Assembly: GCF_032362555.1 (NCBI RefSeq)
Contig: NC_083510.1
Span: 6,413,501-6,477,500, forward strand
From: Amyelois transitella
Taxonomy: Eukaryota; Arthropoda; Insecta; Lepidoptera; Pyralidae
DNA length: 64,000 nucleotides
Direction of reading: 5' to 3'
Position numbers and translations under genes: made by a program. The notes beneath the pieces are model-generated. The model worked only from the letters and a program-made list of their open reading frames with translations, was not told the origin of the DNA and ran no database searches. Position 1 is the first letter of the stretch, and each line of letters starts with the position of its first letter. This document shows positions 46,201 to 57,200 of the stretch, in pieces.

Positions 46201-46699
46201 GGAATGATGATCTGTCGCTGTTTTTCACTCAAACTAGTGAATGTTATGTATATATAAATAACGTTTTTTGCCTAAGTGTGCAGAAACGAAGATCTAGGGA
46301 AAAAGCTAACATATTCTAAACTTACTAGAGCAAAAGTGTTTCCTACCTGTTAAGACTCCATTGAACACTCGTCAGTGGAACGCTAGTGGTAGTATTATCA
46401 GCAACAGTGATACAACTTGTTGACATACTAAATAAAACCTGTAAAAAAGTTTTTAGTTATCCTATATATATCTAATTATTTCATAATATTTCCAATTAAA
46501 ATGTACGTACAATAACATGATGTAGTCGTAGATATGTCATGACTTTTGATTCAAATGTAGATATTTCTTAAAATTGTACAACTAATAATTTTGATTTATT
46601 TTCTTTTCAATTTCCAGTTGAATTCATGCAACGCGTCATAAAGTGCAAACGAACTTAGTCAGAGATTATTAATTTACCTAACGTTTTTCATACTGTTTT

Positions 46700-46890
46700 T
46701 TTGCCGACCAAGGGATAGGCTTATAAACTTGGAATGCTTCTTTTAGGCGACGGGCTAGCAACATGTCACTATATGAATCTCGATTCTATCAATAAGATAA
46801 AGAGCTAAACATGGTCTATTGGTCTTTTCGAGACTGTTGGCTCTGTCTACCCCGCAAGGTATATGGACGTGGTTATATGTATGTATATAT
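46700..46890 (+). repeat. R1 interspersed repeat, 5' truncated
   Basis: CCAAGGGATAGGCTTATAAA to TACCCCGCAAGGTATATGGA and a TATGTATGTATATA end. It directly abuts the TIR element that starts at 46898. Confidence 0.7.
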
Positions 46891-46897
46891 TTATAAT

Positions 46898-47746
46898 TGT
46901 CGTGGTCATATCACAGAATTGATCACTTCATGAAATACTCGGCCAATTCATGATCTGATCACATTTCATGAAATGGCCAACTATCTATTGACCACATCAT
47001 GATGTGGCTTGACCAGATCATTGATAAGAAACAGTTTGACGATTTGACTTGTTTAATCATATCGTAAAATAGTTACATATAATCGTAATAGTTTAGGTTA
47101 TAAACCAAATAAAGGAGACCACGGGAAAAAAGTCTATGGACAATTATTATTGGCTCTCCAGCCAGATACGATATTTTGGAAACTGCGAAGGAAGAGTACC
47201 TATCTTATATTCAAGAAAAAAGTATTTACGATTCTACTGTTTGAAAGATTCCCATGTTTCTTTTTCATTCTTGTTTATTTTTAACATACAAATTTAATAA
47301 TAATAAGTCGGAATACAATTTGCGATATAATATAGTGCCATCTTAGTGTTAAGGGTCTTAATGTAAGAATTCTTGTCTTGCCAAAGTTTTCTAGGACAAT
47401 AAACAATGTTTCATAATTTCATTCGTAAAATTGTTGTATATATTTTTATTCTTATATTATCTATTATCAAGTTTCCAGAATTTTCTTAATTTCTGTCCCT
47501 TGATAAACATATAAACAAATACTTTATTTTTTTATATTAAAAAACCATAAGATAAATAAATGGTTTTCATACTAAAAATATTCTGAAAATTTACTTAACA
47601 TTTCATGGACACTCTCTTTTCATGATCTGGCCAATCGTGCATGACCAAATCATTAAACGTATAAGATTTAACAACAGTGATGTGAATAGATCATGAAATG
47701 CTCAAATGTTTCATGAAATGATCAATTCTATGATATGGCCACGACA
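46898..47746. mobile_element. Non-autonomous TIR element, 849 bp, with TCATGA palindromes
   Basis: Ends are TGTCGTGG...CCACGACA. The 38-base terminal inverted repeats (46898-46935 and 47709-47746) differ at three sites by my count. TAAT flanks both sides (46894-46897, 47747-47750), a likely 4-bp target duplication. Subterminal zones repeat TTCATGAAAT and TCATGATCTG, and CCACATCATGATGTGG (46992-47007) is a perfect palindrome. No transposase frame is present. Superfamily not assigned. Confidence 0.75.
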
Positions 47747-47954
47747 TAATCATTGATTGAAGTGTACGATCATCATTCTCGTAGTGCACCTTGATGGTGC
47801 GTTTTATTTTGAAGTTATTTATGGTCTTTATATTAGCTCTCGAAATTTTAAATATGTTTGGGTTTTATAGCTAGGACTATTATGTAGTAACTTAAAGTAA
47901 CTAAGCGACCATTATGTGTGAGCGTGTCGTAGTTAATAATATTCTGTACTACAT

Positions 47955-48262
47955 ATCTATACTAATTTTATAAAGCTGAAGAGTTTGTTTGTTTGAACGA
48001 GCTAATCTCAGAAACAACTGGTTCGAATTGAAAAAAAAATTATGGGTTGAATAGACCATTTATCAAGAAAGAAAGAAAGAAGAATATATATATATATATA
48101 TACCTAAATAACATATATATATATATATATATATAACATCACGCTGCAACTTTTAGGAGCGAAGATATAATGGAAAAAAACGGGGAAAATTATTGATCCT
48201 TGAGGGCTTCAATGATGTCTAAAATAACTATTCAACGCGGACAAAGCTGCGGGCACAGTTGT
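47955..48262 (+). repeat. Dispersed repeat relic interrupted by a TA microsatellite
   Basis: AATTTTATAAAGCTGAAGAG, GAACGAGCTAATCTCAG and the end ACGCGGACAAAGCTGCGGGC follow a familiar lepidopteran repeat layout. Two (TA)n runs (about 48085-48101 and 48114-48134) split it. Confidence 0.5.
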
Positions 48263-48688
48263 GTACTTTTGATCCTTACGATATTCACGAGGAGAGGGCT
48301 TTTGGTTCTGATCTTCTGGAAATAAAATGGGTAGTAGGTAAGCTATAAACATTTTAGTATAGATACATTACTTATATGGTAAGCTAATGAATAAGATAAG
48401 TGAATTTTAATTATTAAAAAAATAAATATCGAGTGAGGTGTCGTTTAAGAAGAAATGTAATGAAATTTCTGCGATCTCAAATGGCGTCAGTAAATAATTG
48501 GATAGCCAGACGCACCCGAGTGCATTTGCTCTTAATATTTTCAACAATTTTTTTTCGAACTTCTTTGCATTTGCTTTAATAAAAGGAAATATTATATATA
48601 TATATTATATTATAAGGTTTAACTGATACTAACAGTAATAGTTAAATCACTTTAATAACTAAAAAGTTTTGGCTGCTCTATTCTATAA

Positions 48689-49018
48689 TTATGTCACAAG
48701 TTCCACACCGAATTTTTCTCTCAGCATCACAACAACGTCCTTCAAATTATTCAGCCACTTTGAGTACACAACTTTTCCTTTTTTGTCGACTTCACTATAA
48801 TATAAGTTAGCAATTTCATCAGGAATCTCAATTTCAGACCTCAAAGACTGTTTTTGCTTCCTCTGCTGAATCTGCTCGTTGTCTGTCTGTAAAAGTTTCT
48901 TAAGTTCCTTTAAATCGCTAATTCCTAGTATAATCAAATCATTTCTGTTCATTCTGTCTTCGTAACATGAGAAGCCTAAAAATAAACAAGCGAGATATAT
49001 TGCCATCCGAAAATTCAT
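48689..49018 (-). CDS. Unrecognised small secreted protein (109 aa, single exon)
   Basis: Single coding exon on the minus strand. MNFRMAIYLACLFLGFSCYE is a signal peptide. It is followed by RMNRNDLIILGISDLKELKK, a Gln/Lys-rich stretch (QIQQRKQKQS), IEIPDEIANLYYSEVDKKGK and LNNLKDVVVMLREKFG. I chose Met at 49018 rather than the in-frame Met at 49051: a TATAAAT at 49067-49061 would put the transcription start between them, and the sequence before the ATG (TCTTTTCAG) is also a perfect acceptor. The C-terminal half is homologous to the gene at 45840-45553. No known domain recognised; not an RR protein. Being secreted and set among CPR genes suggests an epidermal product, which is inference. Confidence 0.65.
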   Translation of the reverse strand: MNFRMAIYLACLFLGFSCYEDRMNRNDLIILGISDLKELKKLLQTDNEQIQQRKQKQSLRSEIEIPDEIANLYYSEVDKKGKVVYSKWLNNLKDVVVMLREKFGVELVT

Positions 49019-49254
49019 CTGAAAAGATAAATGCAATAAGAATAAAAACATGCTCGTACAATTTATATGAACATTTGTCGCTGTGTAAGTAATTTCTAAA
49101 TCTTAGGGATCTATTATACCTTAGTGTCGCTTAATTTTTATTTGATAGATATACTTGACAAACTTATTAGATTTCTATTAAACAGCCACGTATTTTTTCT
49201 GAAAATATTTACAATTCCAATTTCACCCATTATTTTTCGTTTGCTTGAATATGT

Positions 49255-49485
49255 ACCGTGTGGTTTTCGGCACCAATACAAAAAACAATAGGACCACTCC
49301 ATCTCTTTCCCATGGATGTCTTAAAAGGCGACTAAGGGATAGGCTTACAAACTTGGGATTCTTTTGTAGGCGATGGGTTAGCAACCTGTCACTATTTGAA
49401 TCTCCATTCTATCATTTAGCCAAATAGCTGAACTCTGTCTACCCCGCAAGGGATATAGACGAGGCCATATGTATATATGTATGTC
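49255..49485 (+). repeat. R1 interspersed repeat
   Basis: ACCGTGTGGTTTTCGGCACC, ATAGGACCACTCCATCTC, AAAAGGCGACTAAGGGATAG, then an internal deletion before CTCTGTCTACCCCGCAAGGG and a TATGTATATATGTATGT tail. Confidence 0.75.
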
Positions 49486-49514
49486 GTTAAATATGCCTAC
49501 ATTTCAATAAAAAA

Positions 49515-49895
49515 AAGCATCGGTGGTTGAATCGGTAAGGTGCCCGCCCGGTTAAACAAGTGTTGCGCGTAAAGGCACCGAATCACACTGCGGCCATGAA
49601 CCAATGACTATTTTTAAAGTATGTACGTACATTAGTTTAAATACTAACCAATGCTCTTACGGTGAGTGAAAACATCGTGAGGAAACCTGCACATTCAGGG
49701 AACTGGATGTGTAACCATATGATCCAATACAGGTTAGGTTCCCCCTGCAATGGTTACGGAGGTCAGACGGGAGTCGCTTCCTGACTGAACCTGACTCACC
49801 TTATCCAGGATCCATGGTCAAGGGCTTACCCCGAGCTCCTCTTCAGAGTGGTGAGGTTGCAACCGGGACTAAAAGCCAGGAAGAGGAAGAGGAAC
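49515..49895 (+). mobile_element. tRNA-like SINE, second family, best copy
   Basis: Head GCATCGGTGGTTGAATCGGT is an A-box-like segment. Then GTGAGGAAACCTGCACATTC, GAACTGGATGTGTAACCAT, GACGGGAGTCGCTTCCTGAC, ATCCATGGTCAAGGGC and GCAACCGGGACTAAAAGCCA, ending AGGAAGAGGAAGAGG. Diverged fragments occur at 2465-2515, 4630-4770, 11150-11265, 20845-20975, 30405-30650, 31385-31655, 35715-35835, 50190-50325, 54430-54545, 56335-56520 and 57490-57605. Confidence 0.65.
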
Positions 49896-51929
49896 TGTAT
49901 TTCAATAAAACAACAATATACCTATTTAGAAATTTCAGGATAAAGGTTACAAAGTAACTTACTTTAAATACGTGCTCAGCAAGGACGTTTGATTGAAAAT
50001 GAAAGCAGGTTTTAAATCAATGTTATCAAAACAATTAAAAATTGATCATCAACGCTCATGGATTGAGATTAATGACAATATGATTTCAAGTCAACTGATT
50101 TCACGTCAATCAGTTGAGGAAAAGTGCATTTTTTAGCAACCTTTTATTTCAATACGAACTTATACAGAAATGTGGTCAGAATCAAATGCCTTAACTCTCA
50201 CCACTTATCCCGGGATGCGACTTTGCTCATGTTCCTGGATTGGGTAAGTTAGGTTTTTACACGAAGCGACTCTCATCTGACTTTCGCAACCTTTGCAGGG
50301 TAGGTGCCATTGCAACCTTTATTGGAACATGATTTCAAGTGCCATTTGGTTCGGTATTATATTTTTAATGTTAAATATCAAAAATTAAATATTAAAAAAA
50401 ATATGGCCACAAGGTTTACTTTAATGAGGTATCGACATTTATTCAGCAAACAGATAATGCATACACATCTGCGACTATAAACGTGACTAGCTGCATTGGC
50501 AAACAATATACAGGCATGGATTTCATGCCATACATACTAATTTGCAATAATTAGAGTTTCAATCAACCATTAGACTAGTCAATAATTATAAAATTGTATT
50601 TGTAGCGCACTGGCACTTAAGAATAAAGTATTTTTTAAATAGGTACATTGTTTATAAAATTCGAATTATTCACAACATTTACTTTTCAGCATTGTTACCT
50701 ATTAAATGCTTTTAAATGACCCAAAGGTTTTTTTTCAATTTTGTACTGAATTTGTTATCAGTAACTATTGTCTTCCTCTACCAATAAGTTTTATACTAAA
50801 AGGTACATACCTTACATAGGTAAATATAAAAAAGACATAATCTCACTATGACGAAGAGGTCACAGTGTAAGTTATTGAATCCATTATAAAAAATTAGGGC
50901 AATAAAAGGCACGGGTTTTTTTGTTTTACAATAAATTTGTATGATATCGCTGAGATAATACGGCTCTTATTATATATGTATGTCTGTGATACGATGTGCC
51001 ACTTGCCATTTCCTTGAGCAATATATCTCCCACTTTCTCCCAGTGTTGTGGTCATGGTGGCAGTTTTATGAGCTGCTCTACGCAATCGATATCTTATCAA
51101 GGGAGAGAGTTTCGCATGATAATGTCATATTGTTGTAAAAATAACGACACATTATGTACACGCATAATGAAATCCTTTAGTTCAATATGAGCCCTACTAT
51201 CCTGTCTTACTAATATTATAAATGCGAAAGTTCGTAAAGATGTGCATGTGTTTGACACTCTTTTACGCAAAAACGAATATACGGATTTTTTTTTGACACT
51301 TTGCGGTTATATATGTAGTTAAGACATTGGAATATGATAATAAGTTTTCTCCTATAGCTTATAGATGATGGCGTTGATATTAAGATAGTGACAGGTTTGC
51401 ATTTTATGCAGATTTAAACAGATTTTTCTTTGAGTGACTTTTATAATTTTCACGGCTAGAGAAGCAGCTGGTACGTATACCAGACCTGAACAGTATGAGT
51501 CCCCTTTTACGACATTCATGTAAAAAGATGGAGAACTCCTATTCCAAAGTGCTTAGTATATAACGATTATGTAAGTACCTAAATAAATGTACTATCGAAA
51601 TGAAGAAGCGATTCAACTGATAGTCAGCTAAAACGAGATGACTAAAGTTAAGTGCACGAAGAGATCAAAGGTTTAATGAATATTATAAATTTCAACATTG
51701 AATACAAATAAGTGTGAATCTTTGAATATGTATTGGGTAAACCTAGATGTCTTCCAAAGTAATTGTATTTTAATAAAGGGTATTTCTAAGTGCCCATTGT
51801 CAACCAGACTAAGATTTCCCATTACTTCGATCGCCACACTGACGCCTTTCCAGTAAAACTTATCAAACAAATTCCTTATGACTTAAATAATACTTACCTA
51901 CAAATATTTGTTACTAAATGTCAGACGGG

Positions 51930-52186
51930 TACATACATATTTATAACCACATCATTCCTTCCGGGGTAGACAAAGCCAACAGTCTAGAAAAGACCAAAAT
52001 GCCACGTTCAGCTGTTTGGTATAATGATAGAATTGAGTTTCAAATAGTGACAGGTTGCTAGCCCATCGCATAAAAGGAGAATCCAAAGTTTATAAGCCTA
52101 TCCCTTAGTCGACTTTTACGATATCCATGGGGAAGAGAAGAAGTGGTCTCTATTATTTTTTTCTATTGGTGCCCGGAGCGACACAG
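51930..52186 (-). repeat. R1 interspersed repeat, near full length
   Basis: ACATACATATTTATAACCAC, GGGGTAGACAAAGCCAACAG, CCTATCCCTTAGTCGACTTT, ending TGGTGCCCGGAGCGACACAG. Confidence 0.7.
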
Positions 52187-52560
52187 TACAGTCAGATAGG
52201 TCACAGTAAATGTCAGATAGGTAATTCTTATTATATTTCTCTAGACCCCCGTCTTATGAAAGAATTTTATATTTAGATATTATAGCTATATATTATATTT
52301 AACTATATATTTAGATATAAAAACCGTTGTACACAAGGCTCAAGAGATACCTGGGTCACCTCCGTGCGAGGTGAAACAGCTATCTCCTAGGCCCTAGGCA
52401 AAAAATTTATTTTGTTTCTCCAGATTGGTAAGGAAAGATTTGAAAGGTATCTATTCACGAACCTGCTGAAAGAGATTTCATTTCAAATAATCTGTACTTA
52501 TGTCTTTGTTTATTTTCTTTATACATTTGTGACCAATAAAAACCAGCACAAAACCAAAAG

Positions 52561-52823
52561 CCGTGTGGTTCCCGGCACCAACACAAAAAAGAATAGGACC
52601 ACTCCAGCTCTTTTCCATGGATGTCGTAAAAGGCGACTAAGGGATAGGCTTACAAACTTGGGATTCTTTTTTAGGCGTTGGGTTAGCAACCTGTCACTGT
52701 TTGAATCTCAATTCTATCATTAAGCCAAAAAGCTGAACGTGGCCATTCACCCTTTTTAGGACTGTTGGCTCTGTCTACCCCGCAAGGGATATAGGCGTGA
52801 CCATATGTATGTATGTATGTACA
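52561..52823 (+). repeat. R1 interspersed repeat, reference copy
   Basis: The best-preserved copy: CCGTGTGGTTCCCGGCACCA, ATAGGACCACTCCAGCTC, GGCGACTAAGGGATAGGCTT, CCTGTCACTGTTTGAATCTC, GACTGTTGGCTCTGTCTACC, CCGCAAGGGATATAGGCGTG and an (ATGT)n tail. The simple-repeat tail suggests mobilisation by a LINE. No pol III boxes were recognised, so the class is uncertain. Confidence 0.8.
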
Positions 52824-53171
52824 AAACCAAAAAATTGAAAATGATTGTACACAGTGTCATTCGACCACATGGCAGTGTAATAAACTTCAGTTATTCAAAG
52901 ATCATTGTTACAAATCTGTCTGACTGAACACTCCTCTAAATGATCTCACTTGCTAATTGTGCAGTTTACAAGAAATATTCACGTGTCCATTGTCCGACGT
53001 AGGATGTTACCTATTTGGGCGGCGATTTGTGACGCGTTTTCTTGGTAAATCCATTCATGTGTCCGTCTCCTAAAAGGCTTGATGTTTCTCGTCTGTCACG
53101 TCTGATGTTTAAAACGTTTATTGAGTGCACTCACTGCTCCAGTTCTGATATGACCATATTTATACCATTTA

Positions 53172-53403
53172 TTATAGAAACAAATTACACAGATTGAGTT
53201 AGCCTCGAAGTAAGTTCAAAACTTGTGTTACGAGATACTAACTCAACGATAATATAATTATAATAAATACTTATATAGATAAACATCCAAGACCCAGGCC
53301 AATCAGAGAAAGTTCGTTTCTCATCATGCCCTGGCCGGGATTCGAACCCGGGACCTCCGGTGTCACAGACAAGCGCACTACCTCTGCGCCACATAGGCCG
53401 TCA
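53172..53403 (-). mobile_element. tRNA-derived SINE, full copy
   Basis: Reverse orientation; GGGATTCGAACCCGGGACCT contains the inverted B-box. The A-box is altered (CTCTGCGCCACATAGG) relative to the 27260 copy. Confidence 0.8.
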
Positions 53404-54186
53404 ACATGACATCTTTATCGCTCACGGACTCGATAGAAATAGAAGCAATAGTCTTTCAGGCCTTTCAAATGCCAGTTTGAGTGGATAGCTGAACGTTTAT
53501 ACTTACCATCTAAAAAGTCATGAGTGCCTTAAATATGTATTGTTTTGTACAATGGCTACCTTATTCGCTTAAACTTGTGATAGTGGCCTTTTCAAGATTT
53601 AATGTCATAATTAAAATAATGTTATTTTAATTGTGACATTAAATATTTTTTACATTGTGATATTAAAACATTTACATACATAATACTTACATAAAATTTT
53701 AGTTACAGAATCATCACATAAATTCATTATAATAATTTATTTTTATATTAATATATTTTTACGGAGTAGACAGGGTCACCAGTCTTGAAAAGCCTGAAAG
53801 ATCACGTTCGGCTATATGGCTTTATAATAGAATTGAGATTGAAAAAATTTAAATTAAAATAAGTAATCACAAAATAATCTGAACACCATATTAGATTAAT
53901 ACCTTCAATAAAATATAATTATTAAATCATCTTAAGGATTTTTTATATTTATCTCAACGATGGACGGGCAAGGATATAACATTCAGTGCGTAATGATATT
54001 TTTATTTTCTTACAAGTTTAAAAAGAGCCTAGTTTACATTGGGAATTTCTGTAGGATTTATCTTAGATGTGCCAATTGTTCTATATAAGGACCGGTGTTT
54101 TGGTCAAGCAAAATTGGCTCGGTTTGTCACTGGCCAGTGGTCGGAGTTCGGTGGGCAGCGGCGGCGGACGCATACCAGGTACTCTT

Positions 54187-54195
54187 TATATAAGG
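54187..54195 (+). promoter_or_regulatory. TATA box of the 54265 gene
   Basis: TATATAAGG 78 bases before the ATG. A second identical TATATAAGG lies at 54082-54090 and could serve as an alternative promoter with a longer leader. Confidence 0.6.
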
Positions 54196-54264
54196 AGAAC
54201 TTACGAAACCGTTAACACATTCTGACTACGGCCTGTCCAGGAAACTACATTACCTTTTATCAAG

Positions 54265-57200
54265 ATGCTGCTGTTACTGGTAGGTACTTATTGTATTTAC
54301 TTTTATTGTCGAACTTGTAAAATATAATAATTTGGACGATAATAATAATAAAAAATATATTGATTTACAACAGTTTTGTAAAAACTTGGTAACAGTACTT
54401 GTTTGGTGGTTTAGTAACTGTATAGTTACTCAGGGTTAAGTTTCCTTGCAAACTTGCCAATTGTGACGGACAGACGGGAGTGACAGTATGACTTTGAATA
54501 GACTGTTTACTAGGAGGCTACTACTTTTTGGCAGGAGTCAAAAATGTGTTATTAGCCTTGCAGATTTTTTCGAAATTTGTGTTTTTTCCATTATTATAAA
54601 TGCTCTATAACTATGTGTTTATGTTACAGTAAGTGATTATTCCATAATATATAAGTGTCCCAAAAGTACAGAGAAAGGCCTTAGTAAATCACGTACAGCT
54701 TAGTATTACTGGAGCATCTATTTGACTAGACTATAACATGACAACACTTGATTAATATTTTAAGTGGTACATTAAAAGACTTTTATCCATGTCAATAAAA
54801 ATTTTACACAATTCTTAAAGTTAAGGCAAATTTTTAGTTATGCATATAAGGAAGATAAAAAATATGACATTTAATCCCGTGCATCAAGGCTTTGTCTATA
54901 TTTAATCGCGAATTTGACCTTCGCCTATCTAAAAAGTTTTTATAATATTTGAACGTGTGACCCGACCTGTTCATTTGTTTTTCTTTATCCTAAACGTTAT
55001 AAATTGATTGAATCTTGACTTCTAGACTGCGCCCGCGTGCTGGACGTGAAACCCCGCTAATTTCCGTTTCCGCGAGAATTTCAGAAGTCGGCGGCGATGC
55101 GTCAGTTAGTGTCCTTTTACATATATATCTGACTAGCGACCCGCCCCGGCTTCGCACGGGTGCAAAATTATAAATGTTATTATACATAAAAACCTTCCTC
55201 TTGAATCACTCTACCTGTTATAAAAAACCGCAACAAAATCCGTTGCGTAATTTTAAAGATTTAAGCATCCAGACAAACAGACTAAAATAGCGACTTTGTT
55301 TTATACTATGTAGTGATGAACAAACATACATAAATATAATGTTATTTATAGTAAAGCAAATAATAAAAAACCCATTAGTCTCAAAAAGACTCGGACTACG
55401 TAAAGCCTTCCCTTACCTTGGTCGTCGTCAAATATAGGTAATTTTACATTTACTGCTGACCACATTATACTCGTAATGTATTTTATTCTAAAGTTCCGCA
55501 CGGAAACTATTTGTATTAAAAGCTAACAATATTCGCACGAAGTTTATTTTACCTACATTTGATATATATAGATATATATTCTTGGTCGTACATGTCCTTC
55601 AATTAGCATTATCATGAAACATTCAGATGCAGATAGGAAAAATAAAAGGGATCTTGTTATCGCTTCAAAGTAAAAGCATTCCGATACAATAAACATATGT
55701 ATATTCAATTTACTTCATGTGAACTTCTTATCATTTTAGACCCTAATAAATTTAACGAAGAGGCAATGTTTTTTGGCTTGAGTTTTATACTTTTTATACT
55801 AATATGTAACGTGATATAAAACGAAGTGGCTATACCTATAAGTATGTCTATCTATTCTAAGCTTTCTTTTTAAAAATATTTTGATTTGTCCCTTACACAT
55901 TTATTTATTATTATTTTAAATATAAAACACACATTTTTAACAATTTTCTCTGTTATTTGGGGAATTTATTCTCTTAGATTACATTCTTCAAAGTTCATCA
56001 GTGAGCCAGGTGGGTACATAATGTATAAATAATGGGTAAATAAAACCTAGTAATAGATCGATGCTATTTCTTCTCAAACATGAATTATTATTTATACTAA
56101 GTTTGTTACGTTACGTTCCAGGTCTTCAGTGCCGCTTGTCTGGTGCAAACACTAACAGCAAGTCCTTATTATGGTAGCCAGCCAAACCAACCGAGTGCGC
56201 AAGTTGTACGACATGAATACGACACAGCAAACATGCCTAATTCCTATAATTTTTAGTAAGTCAATAAATATTTAATTTTCTAAAGTTCATCAGTACAGCC
56301 ATCCAACTGAATGTACGAGTAGCAGTTGAGTTTTATAACTCATTGTTCTGCCGACCCCGTTACGATTAAATGGATGTGTAACCTAACAATAAGGGTTAGG
56401 TCCGCTTGCAATTGTTGCAGAGGGCAGACAGAGAACGCTTACTAGAAAAACCTGACTTACCCACTTCAGGGTCGTGGTCACAGGCAGACCCCGGGCTCCT
56501 CTGCAGCAAAGAAGAAATCAATAGAATAAATATATCGTATAAATTGCAGTTGCATTAACAACAGTATATAGTAGTACCTACAAAATTTCGAATCGAGCAG
56601 TCTGCCAAAAATGTGGTTGCCGGCCCACTTTTACTAAAAATAATGTCACCCAGACACTTTCGCCCTTATTGATAGCACACTTTATTTTATAGGTATTGGT
56701 TCGCTATTTATATAAAACCTACTTATTATTATTTTTAATAATTATTCACTTAATCTGTTAGATACAAAATTAGAATGAATATACCATTTTAATATGTTAA
56801 TGTTGATATCAACTTACTACCTACTCTTTAGTAGGAAATGCCTGGGCATTACAGAGCTTATAAAAATACAACTGATAAAACCACAATTTTATTTGGATAG
56901 TTTTGTATAATAACAGTTACTCGACCCGAGTAGACAAAAATGTAGACGAAATAATGTTTACATATGCTCAGTTTATATAAATTTAAATTTCTTGTTACTT
57001 TAGTTTGCAGTTGAGAAGTGATTTTTGCCATTCGTTTAAACTTACAACAGTTTATTTTTATGTCTATACATAGATAAAATGCAGTCACGCAATACATTGT
57101 AGGCCTATTTATGGGATATTTTTAATAATGTGCTATTTAAATATTTTACTAACTATAAATTCATAATATATGGCACATGTGAAAACAAACAAATACAAGG

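Larger units (their letters stand above)
49900..54080. other. Gene-free interval with R1 and SINE copies
   Basis: No exon of a known type found. Contains a second-family SINE fragment (50190-50325), a GCGAAAG-type relic (about 51205-51480), R1 copies (51930-52186 and 52561-52823), a tRNA-headed SINE (53172-53403) and an R1 fragment (53757-53850). Confidence 0.5.

Noticed and set aside
46345-46428. Possible upstream exon for the 45840-45553 gene (minus strand, ending at a phase-2 GTAGGA donor)
   Set aside because: The phase would fit, but the encoded Ser/Thr-rich start is not a signal peptide and there is no other support.
48082-48136. TA-rich run as a regulatory or origin site
   Set aside because: A simple (TA)n microsatellite inside an old repeat explains it.
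49245-52723. Plus-strand frames sharing RRLRDRLTNLGF and RRWVSNLSLFES
   Set aside because: The similarity comes from both frames lying in R1 repeat copies, not from a protein family.
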